Below, piece after piece: positions 42,252-50,369 of a stretch of DNA of 64,000 nucleotides (positions are counted from its first letter, which is position 1; every line of letters begins with the position of its first letter). The DNA is taken from positions 1,326,073 to 1,390,072 of the forward strand of contig NZ_WEGH01000002.1 of the NCBI RefSeq assembly GCF_009604375.1. The letters run 5' to 3'. Both the position numbers and the translations under genes were made by a program. A model generated the notes under the pieces. It did no database searches and was not told the origin of the DNA. It saw nothing but the letters and a program-made list of their open reading frames with translations. This stretch comes from Actinomadura macrotermitis (GTDB lineage: Bacteria > Actinomycetota > Actinomycetes > Streptosporangiales > Streptosporangiaceae).

Positions 42252-42416
42252 GGCGATCACCGTAAACCGGTCACTGTCACCGCAGATGTCACCCCAAAAG
42301 GAAACCTTTCCGGGACCGATCCGCGTAGACAGCGAGGGAGGTGCGAAACGGGCGCTGCCGTCCCGCGATGGGCCGATATCGCGCCAGCCGCGCCGCCATC
42401 GATCCGCCGCCTCGGC

Positions 42417-44042
42417 TCAGCGTGCGGCCATCACCCGGCCCACGGCTCCCAGGATCCTCATCGGCCGCTGGACGTAGGGCTGCTCGGGTCGCCAGTTCCC
42501 CACGTCGGTCAGCCCGGGCGGCATCAGGGGAAGCCCCACCATCAGTCGTTCGATCTGCTCGGGGCTGCGCAGGTTCTGCGGAATCGCGGCGTCAGGGTTG
42601 CGGGAGTCGATGTAGGGCCGCTGCCGCGGATGCAGGCGGTCGCCGCTGAGGTGGGTCATGGCCCAGGCGCTGCCGGGCGCCAGCGCGCCGACGTACCGGC
42701 GGATGATCTTGACGACGTCGTCGGTGCCCAGATCCTCGTCCGGTTCGCCCACGTACTGCAGCGTGTTGGCCGACAGCAGGCCGACCGGTTCGGACAGGTC
42801 CAGATGGCGCCGCGCGTAATCCAGGACCTTGTCGGCCTCCTGCAGATCCGCCTCCAGGAAGAACGTCGACCTGTTGTCGATCACCAGGGCCCGCGTGTGG
42901 ATCGCCACGTCGGCATTGCAGTCGACGTAGACCACGCGCGGGGTCTGGGCCGACACCCGCCGCGCCACTTCATGCACGTGCGGCCATTCCGGCACCGGCA
43001 TCCCCGATCCCAGGTCCAGGAACTGCCGGATGCCGTCCCGGGCGAGGACCTCCACCATGCGGATCATGCATTCGCGGTTCTCCGCGGGCAGCTTCACGGT
43101 GTCGGAGCCGTCGGCGGCGGCCTGCACCCAGGCCCGCTGCGCCGCGGTGTTGTTCTTCCCGCCCAGCAGGTAGTCGGTGACGCCGACGTTGTCGATCGTG
43201 TTGACGGGCAGGGGCCGCTGCTGCGGCTGCTCGGGAGCACGCCACAGCAGCGTCTCGTCCTCGGCGAGGATCTGTTCGCGCATCCGCTGCAGCAGGGCTC
43301 CCGGCGCGGCCCCCAGTTCGGCCTCCATCGCCTCGGCGGCCTGCTGGTAGGTCCGCAGGGCCTCCGTCCGCCGGCCCAGCCGGTACCAGGTCAGCATCAG
43401 CCGGCAGTGCAGCACTTCGTTGACCGGGTCCAGGGTGAGGTATTCGGTGATCTGCTCCACCAGCGCCGGCGAATGCCGTCCCAGGTCCAGCTGGATGCCG
43501 ATGTAGGCCTCGACGGCCGAGCGCCGCTGTGTCAGCAGCGGGTGGCGCAGCCAGTTCGCGGCCGGGGTGTCGGGCAGATCGGGCAGCCCCTGCCTGAACG
43601 GCACCCCCCGCCAGGGCGTCAGCGCCTGCTGCAGATGCGCGGCAGCCTCCGACAACAGCCCCTCCTGCTGCGCCTTTTTGGCGAGCTTGACGCCTTCGCG
43701 GAACGCCGCGACGTCGATGTGGTCGCCCGGCCCCAGCGCGAACCGGTACTGCCGGCCTCCCAGCGGAGCGGGCTCGGTCACCAGCCGCTCGGCGAGCGGT
43801 CCGAGCGCCTTGCGCGCCTTGTAGACGCGCGTGGTCAACGCCGAGGTGTAGTCCTGGGTGGAGTCGACATCCCACAACAGCGCCTTGAGCTCCCGCGTGG
43901 ATATCGCGCCAGGGCTCTGCATGGCCACCGCGCAGATCAGCTCCCGCACGCTCTGCTGCCGCCGCCTGCTGCCCTTCTCCAGGTCGACCGGCCGGCCCTG
44001 GTCGTCCTCGACCATCAGCTCACCGATCAGTGAAATTCTCAT
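42417..44042 (-). CDS. BTAD (SARP-like) regulator fused to a PF04672-family methyltransferase
   Basis: 541 residues. ATG 44042 follows GGAAGGCGG; an upstream in-frame start is less likely. Residues 1-105 form an OmpR-type winged helix (MRISLIGELMVEDDQGRP, ELKALLWDVDS, YTSALTTRVYKARKALG). Residues 110-265 form the BTAD helical domain (FREGVKLAKKAQQEGLLSEAAAHLQQALTPW in parts, EVLHCRLMLTWYRLGRRTEALRTYQ in parts). Residues 280-541 are a complete methyltransferase: DYLLGGKNNTAAQRA, FLDLGSGMPVPEWPHVHEVA, VVYVDCNADVAIHTRALVID. BTAD regulators usually end at about 270 residues or carry ATPase/TPR domains, so this fusion is unusual. The methylation target is unknown; it may sense SAM. First gene of the trio. 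Confidence 0.88.
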   Translation of the reverse strand: MRISLIGELMVEDDQGRPVDLEKGSRRRQQSVRELICAVAMQSPGAISTRELKALLWDVDSTQDYTSALTTRVYKARKALGPLAERLVTEPAPLGGRQYRFALGPGDHIDVAAFREGVKLAKKAQQEGLLSEAAAHLQQALTPWRGVPFRQGLPDLPDTPAANWLRHPLLTQRRSAVEAYIGIQLDLGRHSPALVEQITEYLTLDPVNEVLHCRLMLTWYRLGRRTEALRTYQQAAEAMEAELGAAPGALLQRMREQILAEDETLLWRAPEQPQQRPLPVNTIDNVGVTDYLLGGKNNTAAQRAWVQAAADGSDTVKLPAENRECMIRMVEVLARDGIRQFLDLGSGMPVPEWPHVHEVARRVSAQTPRVVYVDCNADVAIHTRALVIDNRSTFFLEADLQEADKVLDYARRHLDLSEPVGLLSANTLQYVGEPDEDLGTDDVVKIIRRYVGALAPGSAWAMTHLSGDRLHPRQRPYIDSRNPDAAIPQNLRSPEQIERLMVGLPLMPPGLTDVGNWRPEQPYVQRPMRILGAVGRVMAAR

Positions 44043-44197
44043 CTCCGCCTTCCTTCGCTCGCCCTCAGGCGACCTGACAGCCGGCGTCCCTGCGCGCCTG
44101 ATACCAACCACGCTCTGATCGCTTTCCGCAAGCGCGCCGGCGGCGCGGGGCGTCGGCGAATCGTGCCTAATTAAACCGGTTCACGAAGAAAACCCGT

Positions 44198-44217
44198 GGT
44201 CACCGCTTCCGGTGACC
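44198..44217. promoter_or_regulatory. Inverted repeat upstream of the BTAD-methyltransferase gene
   Basis: GGTCACC and GGTGACC are exact complements separated by 6 nt, 156 bp upstream of the BTAD gene start, beside the region's only AT-rich patch (CCTAATTAAACC, about 44166). Could be an operator. Confidence 0.4.
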
Positions 44218-44322
44218 GTTCGGGCCCCGGTCTAGGGGGAGCAGCCGTCGGGGGTGATGTGCCATCGGCTCGCAGCCGTCTTCCCCGCAGCACTGAGAAG
44301 AAACTACGGACCGAGGATGGCG

Positions 44323-44511
44323 ATGGACCGGCAGACGCCCCTGCCGTACCCCTTCGACGGCGGCTATGAGAACGGGTACAGCGGAAGCGGCGCCGACGGC
44401 CTGCGCGCCGCCCGGGACGCCGCCCGCCAGATGGCCGGCGGGGAACCGTCGCCCCCGGGCGGCTGCGTCGCGGCCAGGTTCCGCCTGCCGAAAGTAGGGG
44501 GTGGCCGGTGA
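44323..44511 (+). CDS. Possible small protein, 62 residues, unknown
   Basis: ATG 44323 has GAGG about 6 nt upstream; ATG 44317 is in frame but too close to that site. The product MDRQTPLPYPFDGGYENGYS and onward is rich in Gly/Tyr/Pro at first, then helical (DGLRAARDAARQMAGGEP) with one Cys. Third codon positions are almost all G/C over the first 50 codons, which supports coding. There is no family match. It is divergent from the BTAD-methyltransferase gene and 48 bp upstream of the DedA gene. Confidence 0.4.
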   Translation: MDRQTPLPYPFDGGYENGYSGSGADGLRAARDAARQMAGGEPSPPGGCVAARFRLPKVGGGR

Positions 44512-44558
44512 CGTTCGCCCGGTCCGCCGGCGGGTGATCGTTTCCTAGCGTTCGAGAC

Positions 44559-45155
44559 GTGGACGCAATCATGGAAATGCTGCACACGGCGGTGTCGTCG
44601 CCGTGGTTCTACGCCGCGCTGTTCGCGGTCGCGCTGGTCGACGGGTTCTTCCTGGTGGTGCCGAGCGAGAGCATGGTGATCACCGCCGGGGTGTACGCGG
44701 CGTCGGGGGAGCTGTCGGTGCTGCCGGCGGCGGCGCTGGCGGCGGCCGGCGCGTTCCTCGGCGACCACGTGTCGTACCTGGCCGGGCGCGCGTCGGGGGA
44801 CCGGCTGGCGGGGCGGCCGGGCACCCGGCGGCACCGCGCGCTGGCGTGGGCGTCGGGGGTGCTGGCCGAGCGCGGCGGGCTGGTCCTGGTGGTGGCGCGG
44901 TACGTGCCGGGCGGCCGGACCGCGGTGACGCTGACGATGGGCGCGGCCGGGTACCCGCTGCGGTCGTTCTCGCTGTTCGCGGCGATCGCGGCGGTCGGCT
45001 GGGCCGTTTACGGGACGGTCCTCGGCTACGTGGGCGGGGTCGCGTTCGAGGACGACCCGCTGAAGGGCGTGGCCGTCGGGCTCGGCCTGGCGCTGGCGGT
45101 GACCGTGCTGGTCGAGGCGGCCCGCCACCTGGGCCGCCGGAAGGCGGCCGCCTGA
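44559..45155 (+). CDS. DedA-family membrane protein
   Basis: 198 residues. GTG 44559 is used; ATG 44571 is an alternative, and neither has a strong ribosome site. Helices begin at about 18. The family features are LVDGFFLVVPSESMVITAGVYA (the P-S-E motif), AAAGAFLGDHVSYLAGRASGDRL and VLVVARYVPGGRTAVTLTMGAAG (the arginine-proline motif R-x-x-P-G-G-R). DedA proteins flip lipid carriers such as polyprenyl phosphates or phospholipids. Its last base overlaps the ABC ATPase start, so it is probably part of the same operon. Confidence 0.92.
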   Translation: MDAIMEMLHTAVSSPWFYAALFAVALVDGFFLVVPSESMVITAGVYAASGELSVLPAAALAAAGAFLGDHVSYLAGRASGDRLAGRPGTRRHRALAWASGVLAERGGLVLVVARYVPGGRTAVTLTMGAAGYPLRSFSLFAAIAAVGWAVYGTVLGYVGGVAFEDDPLKGVAVGLGLALAVTVLVEAARHLGRRKAAA

Positions 45156-46066
45156 TGATCACGATGCGGGGGCTGACGAAGCGGTTCGGCGACAGGGTCG
45201 CCGTGCAGGACCTGACGCTGGACGTGGCGGCGGGCAAGGTCACCGGCTTTCTCGGGCCGAACGGCGCGGGCAAGTCGACGACCATGCGGATGGTGCTCGG
45301 GCTGGACCGTCCGACCGCGGGCGAGGCGCTGGTCGGCGGCCGCCCCTACGCGGCGCTGCGGCGCCCGCTGCGCGAGGTCGGCGCGCTGCTGGACGCCAAG
45401 GCGGTGCATCCCGGGCGCAGCGCCCGCGCGCACCTGCTGGCGATGGCGCGCAGCAACGCGATCCCGGCGCGGCGGGTGGACGAGGTGCTGGAGATGGTCG
45501 GGCTGACGGCCGTCGCGGGCAAGCGCGCCGGGTCGTTCTCGCTCGGCATGGGGCAGCGCCTCGGCATCGCCGGCGCGCTGCTGGGCGATCCGCGGGTGCT
45601 GATGTTCGACGAGCCGGTGAACGGCCTGGACCCCGACGGGGTGCTGTGGGTGCGGCGGCTGATGCGGTCGCTGGCGGCCGAGGGCCGCACCGTGTTCGTC
45701 TCCAGCCACCTGATGAGCGAGATGCAGCAGACCGCCGACCGGCTGGTGGTGATCGGCCGGGGCCGGCTGCTGGCGGACGCGCCGGTCGCGGACGTGATCG
45801 CGGGCAGCTCCCGCAACGCGGTCCGGGTCCGCACGCCCCGGCCGGACGTCCTGGCGGCGCGGCTGGCGGCCGAGCCGGGCGCGGAGGTGACGCGGTCGGG
45901 CGCGGACGGGCTGGTGGTGACGGGCGTCCCGGTCGAGCGGGTCGGGCTGATCGGCCACGAGGCGGGCGTGCCGCTGTACGAGCTGAGCGCGCAGGAGGCG
46001 TCGCTGGAGGAGGCCTACATGGAACTGACCGGCACGAGCGTGGAGTACGGGGTGACGGGACGATGA
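45155..46066 (+). CDS. ABC transporter ATP-binding protein (drug/lantibiotic type)
   Basis: 303 residues. Walker A GPNGAGKSTTMRM, Q-loop region VGALLDAKAVHPGRSARAHL, signature FSLGMGQRLGIAGALLG, Walker B VLMFDEPVNGLDPDG, H-loop VSSHLMSEMQ. The signature starts SLGMGQR rather than LSGGQ, which is normal for the CcmA/BcrA-like group. The C-terminal 80 residues are a regulatory domain. Together with the ABC-2 permease encoded next (ATGA overlap) it forms an exporter, probably under the facing NarL-type two-component system. Confidence 0.95.
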   Translation: MITMRGLTKRFGDRVAVQDLTLDVAAGKVTGFLGPNGAGKSTTMRMVLGLDRPTAGEALVGGRPYAALRRPLREVGALLDAKAVHPGRSARAHLLAMARSNAIPARRVDEVLEMVGLTAVAGKRAGSFSLGMGQRLGIAGALLGDPRVLMFDEPVNGLDPDGVLWVRRLMRSLAAEGRTVFVSSHLMSEMQQTADRLVVIGRGRLLADAPVADVIAGSSRNAVRVRTPRPDVLAARLAAEPGAEVTRSGADGLVVTGVPVERVGLIGHEAGVPLYELSAQEASLEEAYMELTGTSVEYGVTGR

Positions 46067-46830
46067 GCGTGCTGCGGGGCGCGGTCGCGGCGGAGTGGAC
46101 CAAGCTGTGGTCGCTGCGGTCCACCTGGTGGTCGCTGGCGGGCACGCCGGCGCTGATGGGCCTGATGTGCCTCATCCTCGGTTCGTCGGTGGCGTCCGAC
46201 AACACCAACGAGATCACCACCGACGACCAGGGCGTGGTGTCGGTCAGCGGCGTCGCGGTGGGCGCGGTCGACCTGGTGCAGTTCGTGCCGCTCACCCTGG
46301 CCATCCTGATGATCACCAGCGAGTACGCGACCGGGGGCGTCCGCGGCACGCTGCAGTGCGTGCCGCCGCGCGGCCGGATGCTGCTGGCCAAGGCGGCGGT
46401 AGCGGCGGCGGCGCTGTTCCCGCTGGGCGTCCTGTCGGGGCTCCTCGGCACGGCGGTGGCCGGGTTCGCGCTGGGTGAGTGGGGCCGGTTCTCGGCCGCC
46501 GACACCGCTTTCGACGCGCTGGCGATCGGCGGCTACCTGGTGCTGATCAGCGTGTTCGCCCTCGGCCTCGGCACGCTGCTGCGCAGCACCGCGGGCACGC
46601 TCACCACCGCGTTCCTGCTGGTCATGGCGGTGCCGATCCTGCTGGACGGCACCGACGCGCCGCTGCTGGAGCACGTGGCCGACGCGCTGCCGAGCGCCGC
46701 CGGGCGGATCTTCATGGGCGGCGCCGACGACGCCTCCTACCCGCAGGCGGTGGGCCTGCTGATCCTGGCGGCCTGGACGGCGGCGTCCCTGTGGGCGGCC
46801 CGCACGACCCTGCGCCACCGCGACGCCTGA
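46063..46830 (+). CDS. ABC-2 type permease
   Basis: 255 residues. The start MSVLRGAVAAEWTKLWSLRSTWW is the E-W-x-K-L-x-S-x-R-S-x-W motif of actinobacterial ABC-2 permeases. Six helices follow, with an extracytoplasmic loop SVASDNTNEITTDDQGVVSV after the first and the interface segment ITSEYATGGVRGTLQCVPPR. It pairs with the ATPase encoded upstream. Substrate unknown. The gene ends 2 bp before the convergent response regulator stop. Confidence 0.93.
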   Translation: MSVLRGAVAAEWTKLWSLRSTWWSLAGTPALMGLMCLILGSSVASDNTNEITTDDQGVVSVSGVAVGAVDLVQFVPLTLAILMITSEYATGGVRGTLQCVPPRGRMLLAKAAVAAAALFPLGVLSGLLGTAVAGFALGEWGRFSAADTAFDALAIGGYLVLISVFALGLGTLLRSTAGTLTTAFLLVMAVPILLDGTDAPLLEHVADALPSAAGRIFMGGADDASYPQAVGLLILAAWTAASLWAARTTLRHRDA

Positions 46831-46832
46831 GT

Positions 46833-47480
46833 TCAGCAGAGGCCGGCCTCGTAGGCGATGATCGCCGCCTGCACGCGGTTCCTGACCTCCAGCCGGGTCA
46901 GGATCGCGCTGACGTAGGACTTCACCGTCCCCTCCACCACGTGCAGGCGGGCGGCGATCTCGGCGTTGGACAGGCCCGCGCCGACCAGCGCCAGCACCTC
47001 GCGCTCGCGCGGGGTCAGCGCTTCGATGCGGCCGCGGGCCGCCGCGCCGTGCGCGAGGCGGCCGCCGCGCAGCTCGGTGATGAGCCGGTGCGCGACCTTG
47101 GGCGACAGGTACGCGGCGCCGCCGGCGACGGCCCGCACGCCCGCGATCAGCTCCCGGGGGTCGCCGGATTTCAGCAGGAACCCGGCGGCGCCGTCCGCCA
47201 GCGCCCGCGCGATGTAGTCGTCCTCGCTGAACGTCGTCAGCATCACCACGGCCGTGCCGGGCGCGACGCGGCGCAGCTCGGCGGCGGCGGCCAGGCCGTC
47301 CAGCCGCGGCATCCGGATGTCCAGCAGCGCCACGTCGGGGCGGTGCGCCAGCGCCAGCTCGATCGCCTCGTGCCCGTCGCCGGCCTCGGCGACCACCTGC
47401 ACATCGGGGTCGGCCGACAGGATCGCCCGGACCCCGGCGCGGATCATCGCCTCGTCGTCGGCGAGCAGTACCCGGATCAC
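46833..47480 (-). CDS. NarL/LuxR-family response regulator
   Basis: 215 residues from GTG 47480 (GTGA overlap with the kinase stop). Receiver: DDE at 8-10, phospho-Asp54 in VALLDIRMPRLDGLAAAAEL, Lys in LLKSGDPREL. LuxR-type HTH at about 150-210: ALTPREREVLALVGAGLSNAEIAARLHVVEGTVKSYVSAILTRLEVRNRVQAAIIAYE (in parts). Works with the kinase at 47477. The facing ABC exporter operon is the natural target, although no binding site could be read. Confidence 0.95.
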   Translation of the reverse strand: MIRVLLADDEAMIRAGVRAILSADPDVQVVAEAGDGHEAIELALAHRPDVALLDIRMPRLDGLAAAAELRRVAPGTAVVMLTTFSEDDYIARALADGAAGFLLKSGDPRELIAGVRAVAGGAAYLSPKVAHRLITELRGGRLAHGAAARGRIEALTPREREVLALVGAGLSNAEIAARLHVVEGTVKSYVSAILTRLEVRNRVQAAIIAYEAGLC

Positions 47481-49021
47481 CGGTCTCCTTCCCTGGGCGG
47501 CGGCGCCGCGTCCTTGGCGGCCAGCCGGCCGTCGGCGAAGCACAGCCGGTACACCGTGCCGAGCCCCAGCAGGTTGCCGTCGGAACGGTAGTAGGCGCAG
47601 CGCGCGCGCTGCGGCGGTGGGGCGAAGCGGTAGCGGACGTCGCCGGCGTTGAGCAGCTCGACCTCCGGCAGCACCCGCTCCACCTGCGTGCGCGGCTGCC
47701 CGACGCGCAGCGCCGCGTAGTCGGCCGGGTGCAGCACCGACGCGAACGTGGCGTAGGCGTAGTACCCCAGCATGATCGCCGACAGGAACGCCACCAGCGC
47801 CGCCGGGACCGTGATCGCGGTGATCAGCCCGCGGCGGACCTCCTGCCGGCCGCGCGCCAGGTGCCACGCCGACTCGCTCTCCGGCCGCGCCGGGGCGGGG
47901 ACGTCGGGCAGCTCGGCGGTCACCGCGAACCCGCCCGCGCCGTCGGGGCCCGCGCGCAGCGTGCCGCCGACGAGCCGCACCCGCTCGTCCAGGCCGGTCA
48001 GCCCGTGCCCGCCCGACACCGCCGGCCGCACGGGACCGGCGGCCGGCCCGTTGACCACCGTGACGATGCTGCGGCCGCCGGAACGCTCCACCCGCACGGT
48101 CACGTCCGCGCCGGGCGCGTGCTTGGCGGCGTTGGTGAGCGCCTCCTGCACCACCCGGTGCGCGGCCAGCGCCACCATCGGCGCGCCGCCGGCGACGTCC
48201 GAGCCGGCGAGCCGCACCGGCATGCCCGACGCGCGGGCGCGCTCGACCAGGTCGGCGATGCTCTCCCGGACCGGCGCGGCGTCCTGCGGGGCGTCCTCGC
48301 GCAGCACGCCGATGATGTCGCGCAGCCGGTCGGTCGCGTCGGCGGCGCCGGCGCGCAGCTCGGCCGCCGCGGCGCGGTGCCGCTCGTCCAGGTCCGGCGC
48401 CACCTGCAGCGCGCCGGCGCGGACCGCGATCAGGGCGAGCTCGTGGCCGAGGGAGTCGTGCATGTCCTGGGCGATGCGGGCGCGCTCGCGCATCCGCTCC
48501 CGCTCGGCGACGATGCGCTGCTCGCGCTCCAGCCGCTCGGCGCGCTCCCACCCGGCGCGCACCAGCTCCTGGTACTGCCGCCAGTACCGGCCGGTGAGCC
48601 AGGGCAGCACCCCGATCACCACGAACCAGATCGTCAGCGGGAACCAGGTGGTGACGTCGATGCCGCGGACGATGTTGAACAGCGTGCCGCCGGTGAACAT
48701 CGCGGTGAAGACCCACACGACGGGCCGGGCGTGCGGGGTGCGGCGTCCGGCCAGGTAGGCCGCGACGGGCAGCGAGAACGCGAAGTTGCCCTGCACCGGC
48801 AGGAACAGCGCCGACACCACCAAGAGCACCAGCGGCCGGGACCGGCTCACCGCGACCGCGCCACCGAGCGCGACCACCCCCGCCATCGTCGCCCACCACA
48901 AGGGCTTGTCCGGTTCGAGCGGGGTCAGGTTGCCGCTGATTACGGGAGCGGTCATCAGCGCCCACAGCAGTACGTTCCCGACCACCGCACGCCGCGTCCC
49001 CGAGCCGTTCACGCCGTTCAC
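47477..49021 (-). CDS. NarL-type sensor kinase with extra C-terminal membrane helix and BamE-like domain
   Basis: 514 residues from GTG 49021; a second in-frame GTG lies three codons on. Four to five helices in residues 13-145, no periplasmic sensor, then HisKA_3 with His188 in IAQDMHDSLGHELALIAVRAG. The ATPase domain (about 285-372) has EALTNAAKHAPGADV and GGHGLTGLDERVRLVGG. A typical kinase ends there. This one continues with a linker, a helix (about 399-425, LITAITVPAALVAFLSAIMLGYYAYA in parts) and an exported tail (ALRVGQPRTQVERVLPEVEL, CAYYRSDGNLLGLGTVYRLC) that resembles BamE/SmpA folds and holds two Cys. The tail may be the real sensor (inference). Confidence 0.92.
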   Translation of the reverse strand: MNGVNGSGTRRAVVGNVLLWALMTAPVISGNLTPLEPDKPLWWATMAGVVALGGAVAVSRSRPLVLLVVSALFLPVQGNFAFSLPVAAYLAGRRTPHARPVVWVFTAMFTGGTLFNIVRGIDVTTWFPLTIWFVVIGVLPWLTGRYWRQYQELVRAGWERAERLEREQRIVAERERMRERARIAQDMHDSLGHELALIAVRAGALQVAPDLDERHRAAAAELRAGAADATDRLRDIIGVLREDAPQDAAPVRESIADLVERARASGMPVRLAGSDVAGGAPMVALAAHRVVQEALTNAAKHAPGADVTVRVERSGGRSIVTVVNGPAAGPVRPAVSGGHGLTGLDERVRLVGGTLRAGPDGAGGFAVTAELPDVPAPARPESESAWHLARGRQEVRRGLITAITVPAALVAFLSAIMLGYYAYATFASVLHPADYAALRVGQPRTQVERVLPEVELLNAGDVRYRFAPPPQRARCAYYRSDGNLLGLGTVYRLCFADGRLAAKDAAPPPREGDR

Positions 49022-49110
49022 GCTACAAGCCGGTGATCTGCCGGGTTACTGCCGAAAGTCAGGGATGAGGACCCGTTTCAGCCGCCATGGATGTGATCTG
49101 GGCCACGTGA

Positions 49111-49139
49111 TGTCACAAGTCCGCTCTGGCGGACGCCTT
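49111..49139 (+). promoter_or_regulatory. Predicted SigJ-type promoter
   Basis: TGTCACA (49111-49117), 16 nt, CGCCTT (49134-49139), close to the published autoregulated SigJ promoter form GTCACA-N16-CGTCCT. The ATG is 35 nt on. The spacer contains the dyad GTCCGC/GCGGAC. Confidence 0.6.
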
Positions 49140-49173
49140 GTGTGCGAAACCCCGAGCGAACGGAGCAGAGACC

Positions 49174-50346
49174 ATGACCGAAGTCATCGTGATCGGCGGC
49201 GGATACGCCGGAGTCCTCGCGGCCAACCGCCTCACCAGCCGCGACGACGTGACCGTGACCCTCGTCAACCCGCGTCCCTCCTTCGTCGAGCGGATCCGCC
49301 TGCACCAGCTGGTGGCGGGGTCCGACGACGCGGTCGTCGACTACAAGGACGTCCTGAACGAGCGCGTCGAGCTCGTGGTCGACACCGCGACCGCGATCGA
49401 CCGGGACGCGCGCACCGTCTCCCTCGCCGGCGGCGGCACGCTCGGGTACGACTACCTGGTCTACGCGGTCGGCAGCCGCAGCGGCGCGCCGGAGGTGCCC
49501 GGTGCGGACCGGTTCGCCTACCCGCTCGCGACCCTGGAGGAGGCCGAGCGGCTGCGGCAGGCCGTGGACGCCGCGCCCGCCGACGCGGCGCTGACGGTCG
49601 TCGGCGGCGGCGCCACCGGCATTGAGACCGCGGCCGAGCTCGCCGAGGCGGGCCGCACCGTCACCCTCGTCTGCGGCGGGCGGCTCGGCCCCTACCTCCA
49701 CCCGAACGGCCGCCGCTTCGTCGCCAAGCGGCTGGCGGCCCTCGGCGTGACCGTCGTCGAAGGCGCCGAGGCGGCGGCCGTGACGGCGGACGCGGTGCGC
49801 CTCGCCGGTGGCAGCGAGGTGCGCGGCCACCTGACCATCTGGGCCGCCGGGTTCGGTGTCCCAGACCTGGCCGCCCGCAGCGGCCTCAGCGTCGACGAGG
49901 CGGGCCGCCTCCTCACCGACGAGACCCTGACCAGCGTCGACGACGACCGCATCGTCGCCGCCGGCGACGCCGCCTCGCCGTCGGGCCTGCCCTACCGGAT
50001 GGGCTGCCAGTCCGCCGTCCAGCTCGGCCCGCACGCCGCCGACGCCGTGCTCCGCCGGATCGAGGGCGGCCGGCCCGAGGCCGTCAGCGTCGGCTTCGCC
50101 GGGCTGTGCGTCAGCCTCGGCCGCGGCGCCGGCATCTTCCAGTTCGCGCGCAAGGACGACACCGCCATCCGCTTCTACGTCGGCGGCCGCGCGGGCGCGC
50201 GCCTGAAGGAGTTCGTCGTCACCCACACCGTCAAGCAGCTGGCCGACGAGGCGCGCAAGCCCGGCGCGCGCGTCCTGAAGGCCAAGGACGACAGCCGGCT
50301 GCAGCGCGTCCAGGCCGCGCGCGAGAACCAGCCCGTGCACGCCTGA
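49174..50346 (+). CDS. FAD/NAD(P)-dependent oxidoreductase (NDH-2-like)
   Basis: 390 residues. ATG 49174 has CGGAGCAG upstream. The FAD loop VIVIGGGYAGVLAANRL lies at the N-terminus, the second dinucleotide fold LTVVGGGATGIETAAELAEAG at about 140-160, and the FAD-ribityl Asp in DDDRIVAAGDAAS. No redox-active CxxC is present, so it resembles type II NADH dehydrogenases or quinone reductases (FSP1/AIF-like) rather than disulfide reductases. No C-terminal membrane helix is obvious. It is 23 bp upstream of the SigJ-like gene and probably under its control. Confidence 0.92.
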   Translation: MTEVIVIGGGYAGVLAANRLTSRDDVTVTLVNPRPSFVERIRLHQLVAGSDDAVVDYKDVLNERVELVVDTATAIDRDARTVSLAGGGTLGYDYLVYAVGSRSGAPEVPGADRFAYPLATLEEAERLRQAVDAAPADAALTVVGGGATGIETAAELAEAGRTVTLVCGGRLGPYLHPNGRRFVAKRLAALGVTVVEGAEAAAVTADAVRLAGGSEVRGHLTIWAAGFGVPDLAARSGLSVDEAGRLLTDETLTSVDDDRIVAAGDAASPSGLPYRMGCQSAVQLGPHAADAVLRRIEGGRPEAVSVGFAGLCVSLGRGAGIFQFARKDDTAIRFYVGGRAGARLKEFVVTHTVKQLADEARKPGARVLKAKDDSRLQRVQAARENQPVHA

Positions 50347-50369
50347 CCGCTCCCTGGAAGGATCCGAGG

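Noticed and set aside
39949..44042. Biosynthetic gene cluster around the BTAD regulator
   Set aside because: No synthase, synthetase or RiPP-maturation gene lies near; the neighbours are methyltransferases and an unknown protein, then a DedA/ABC operon.
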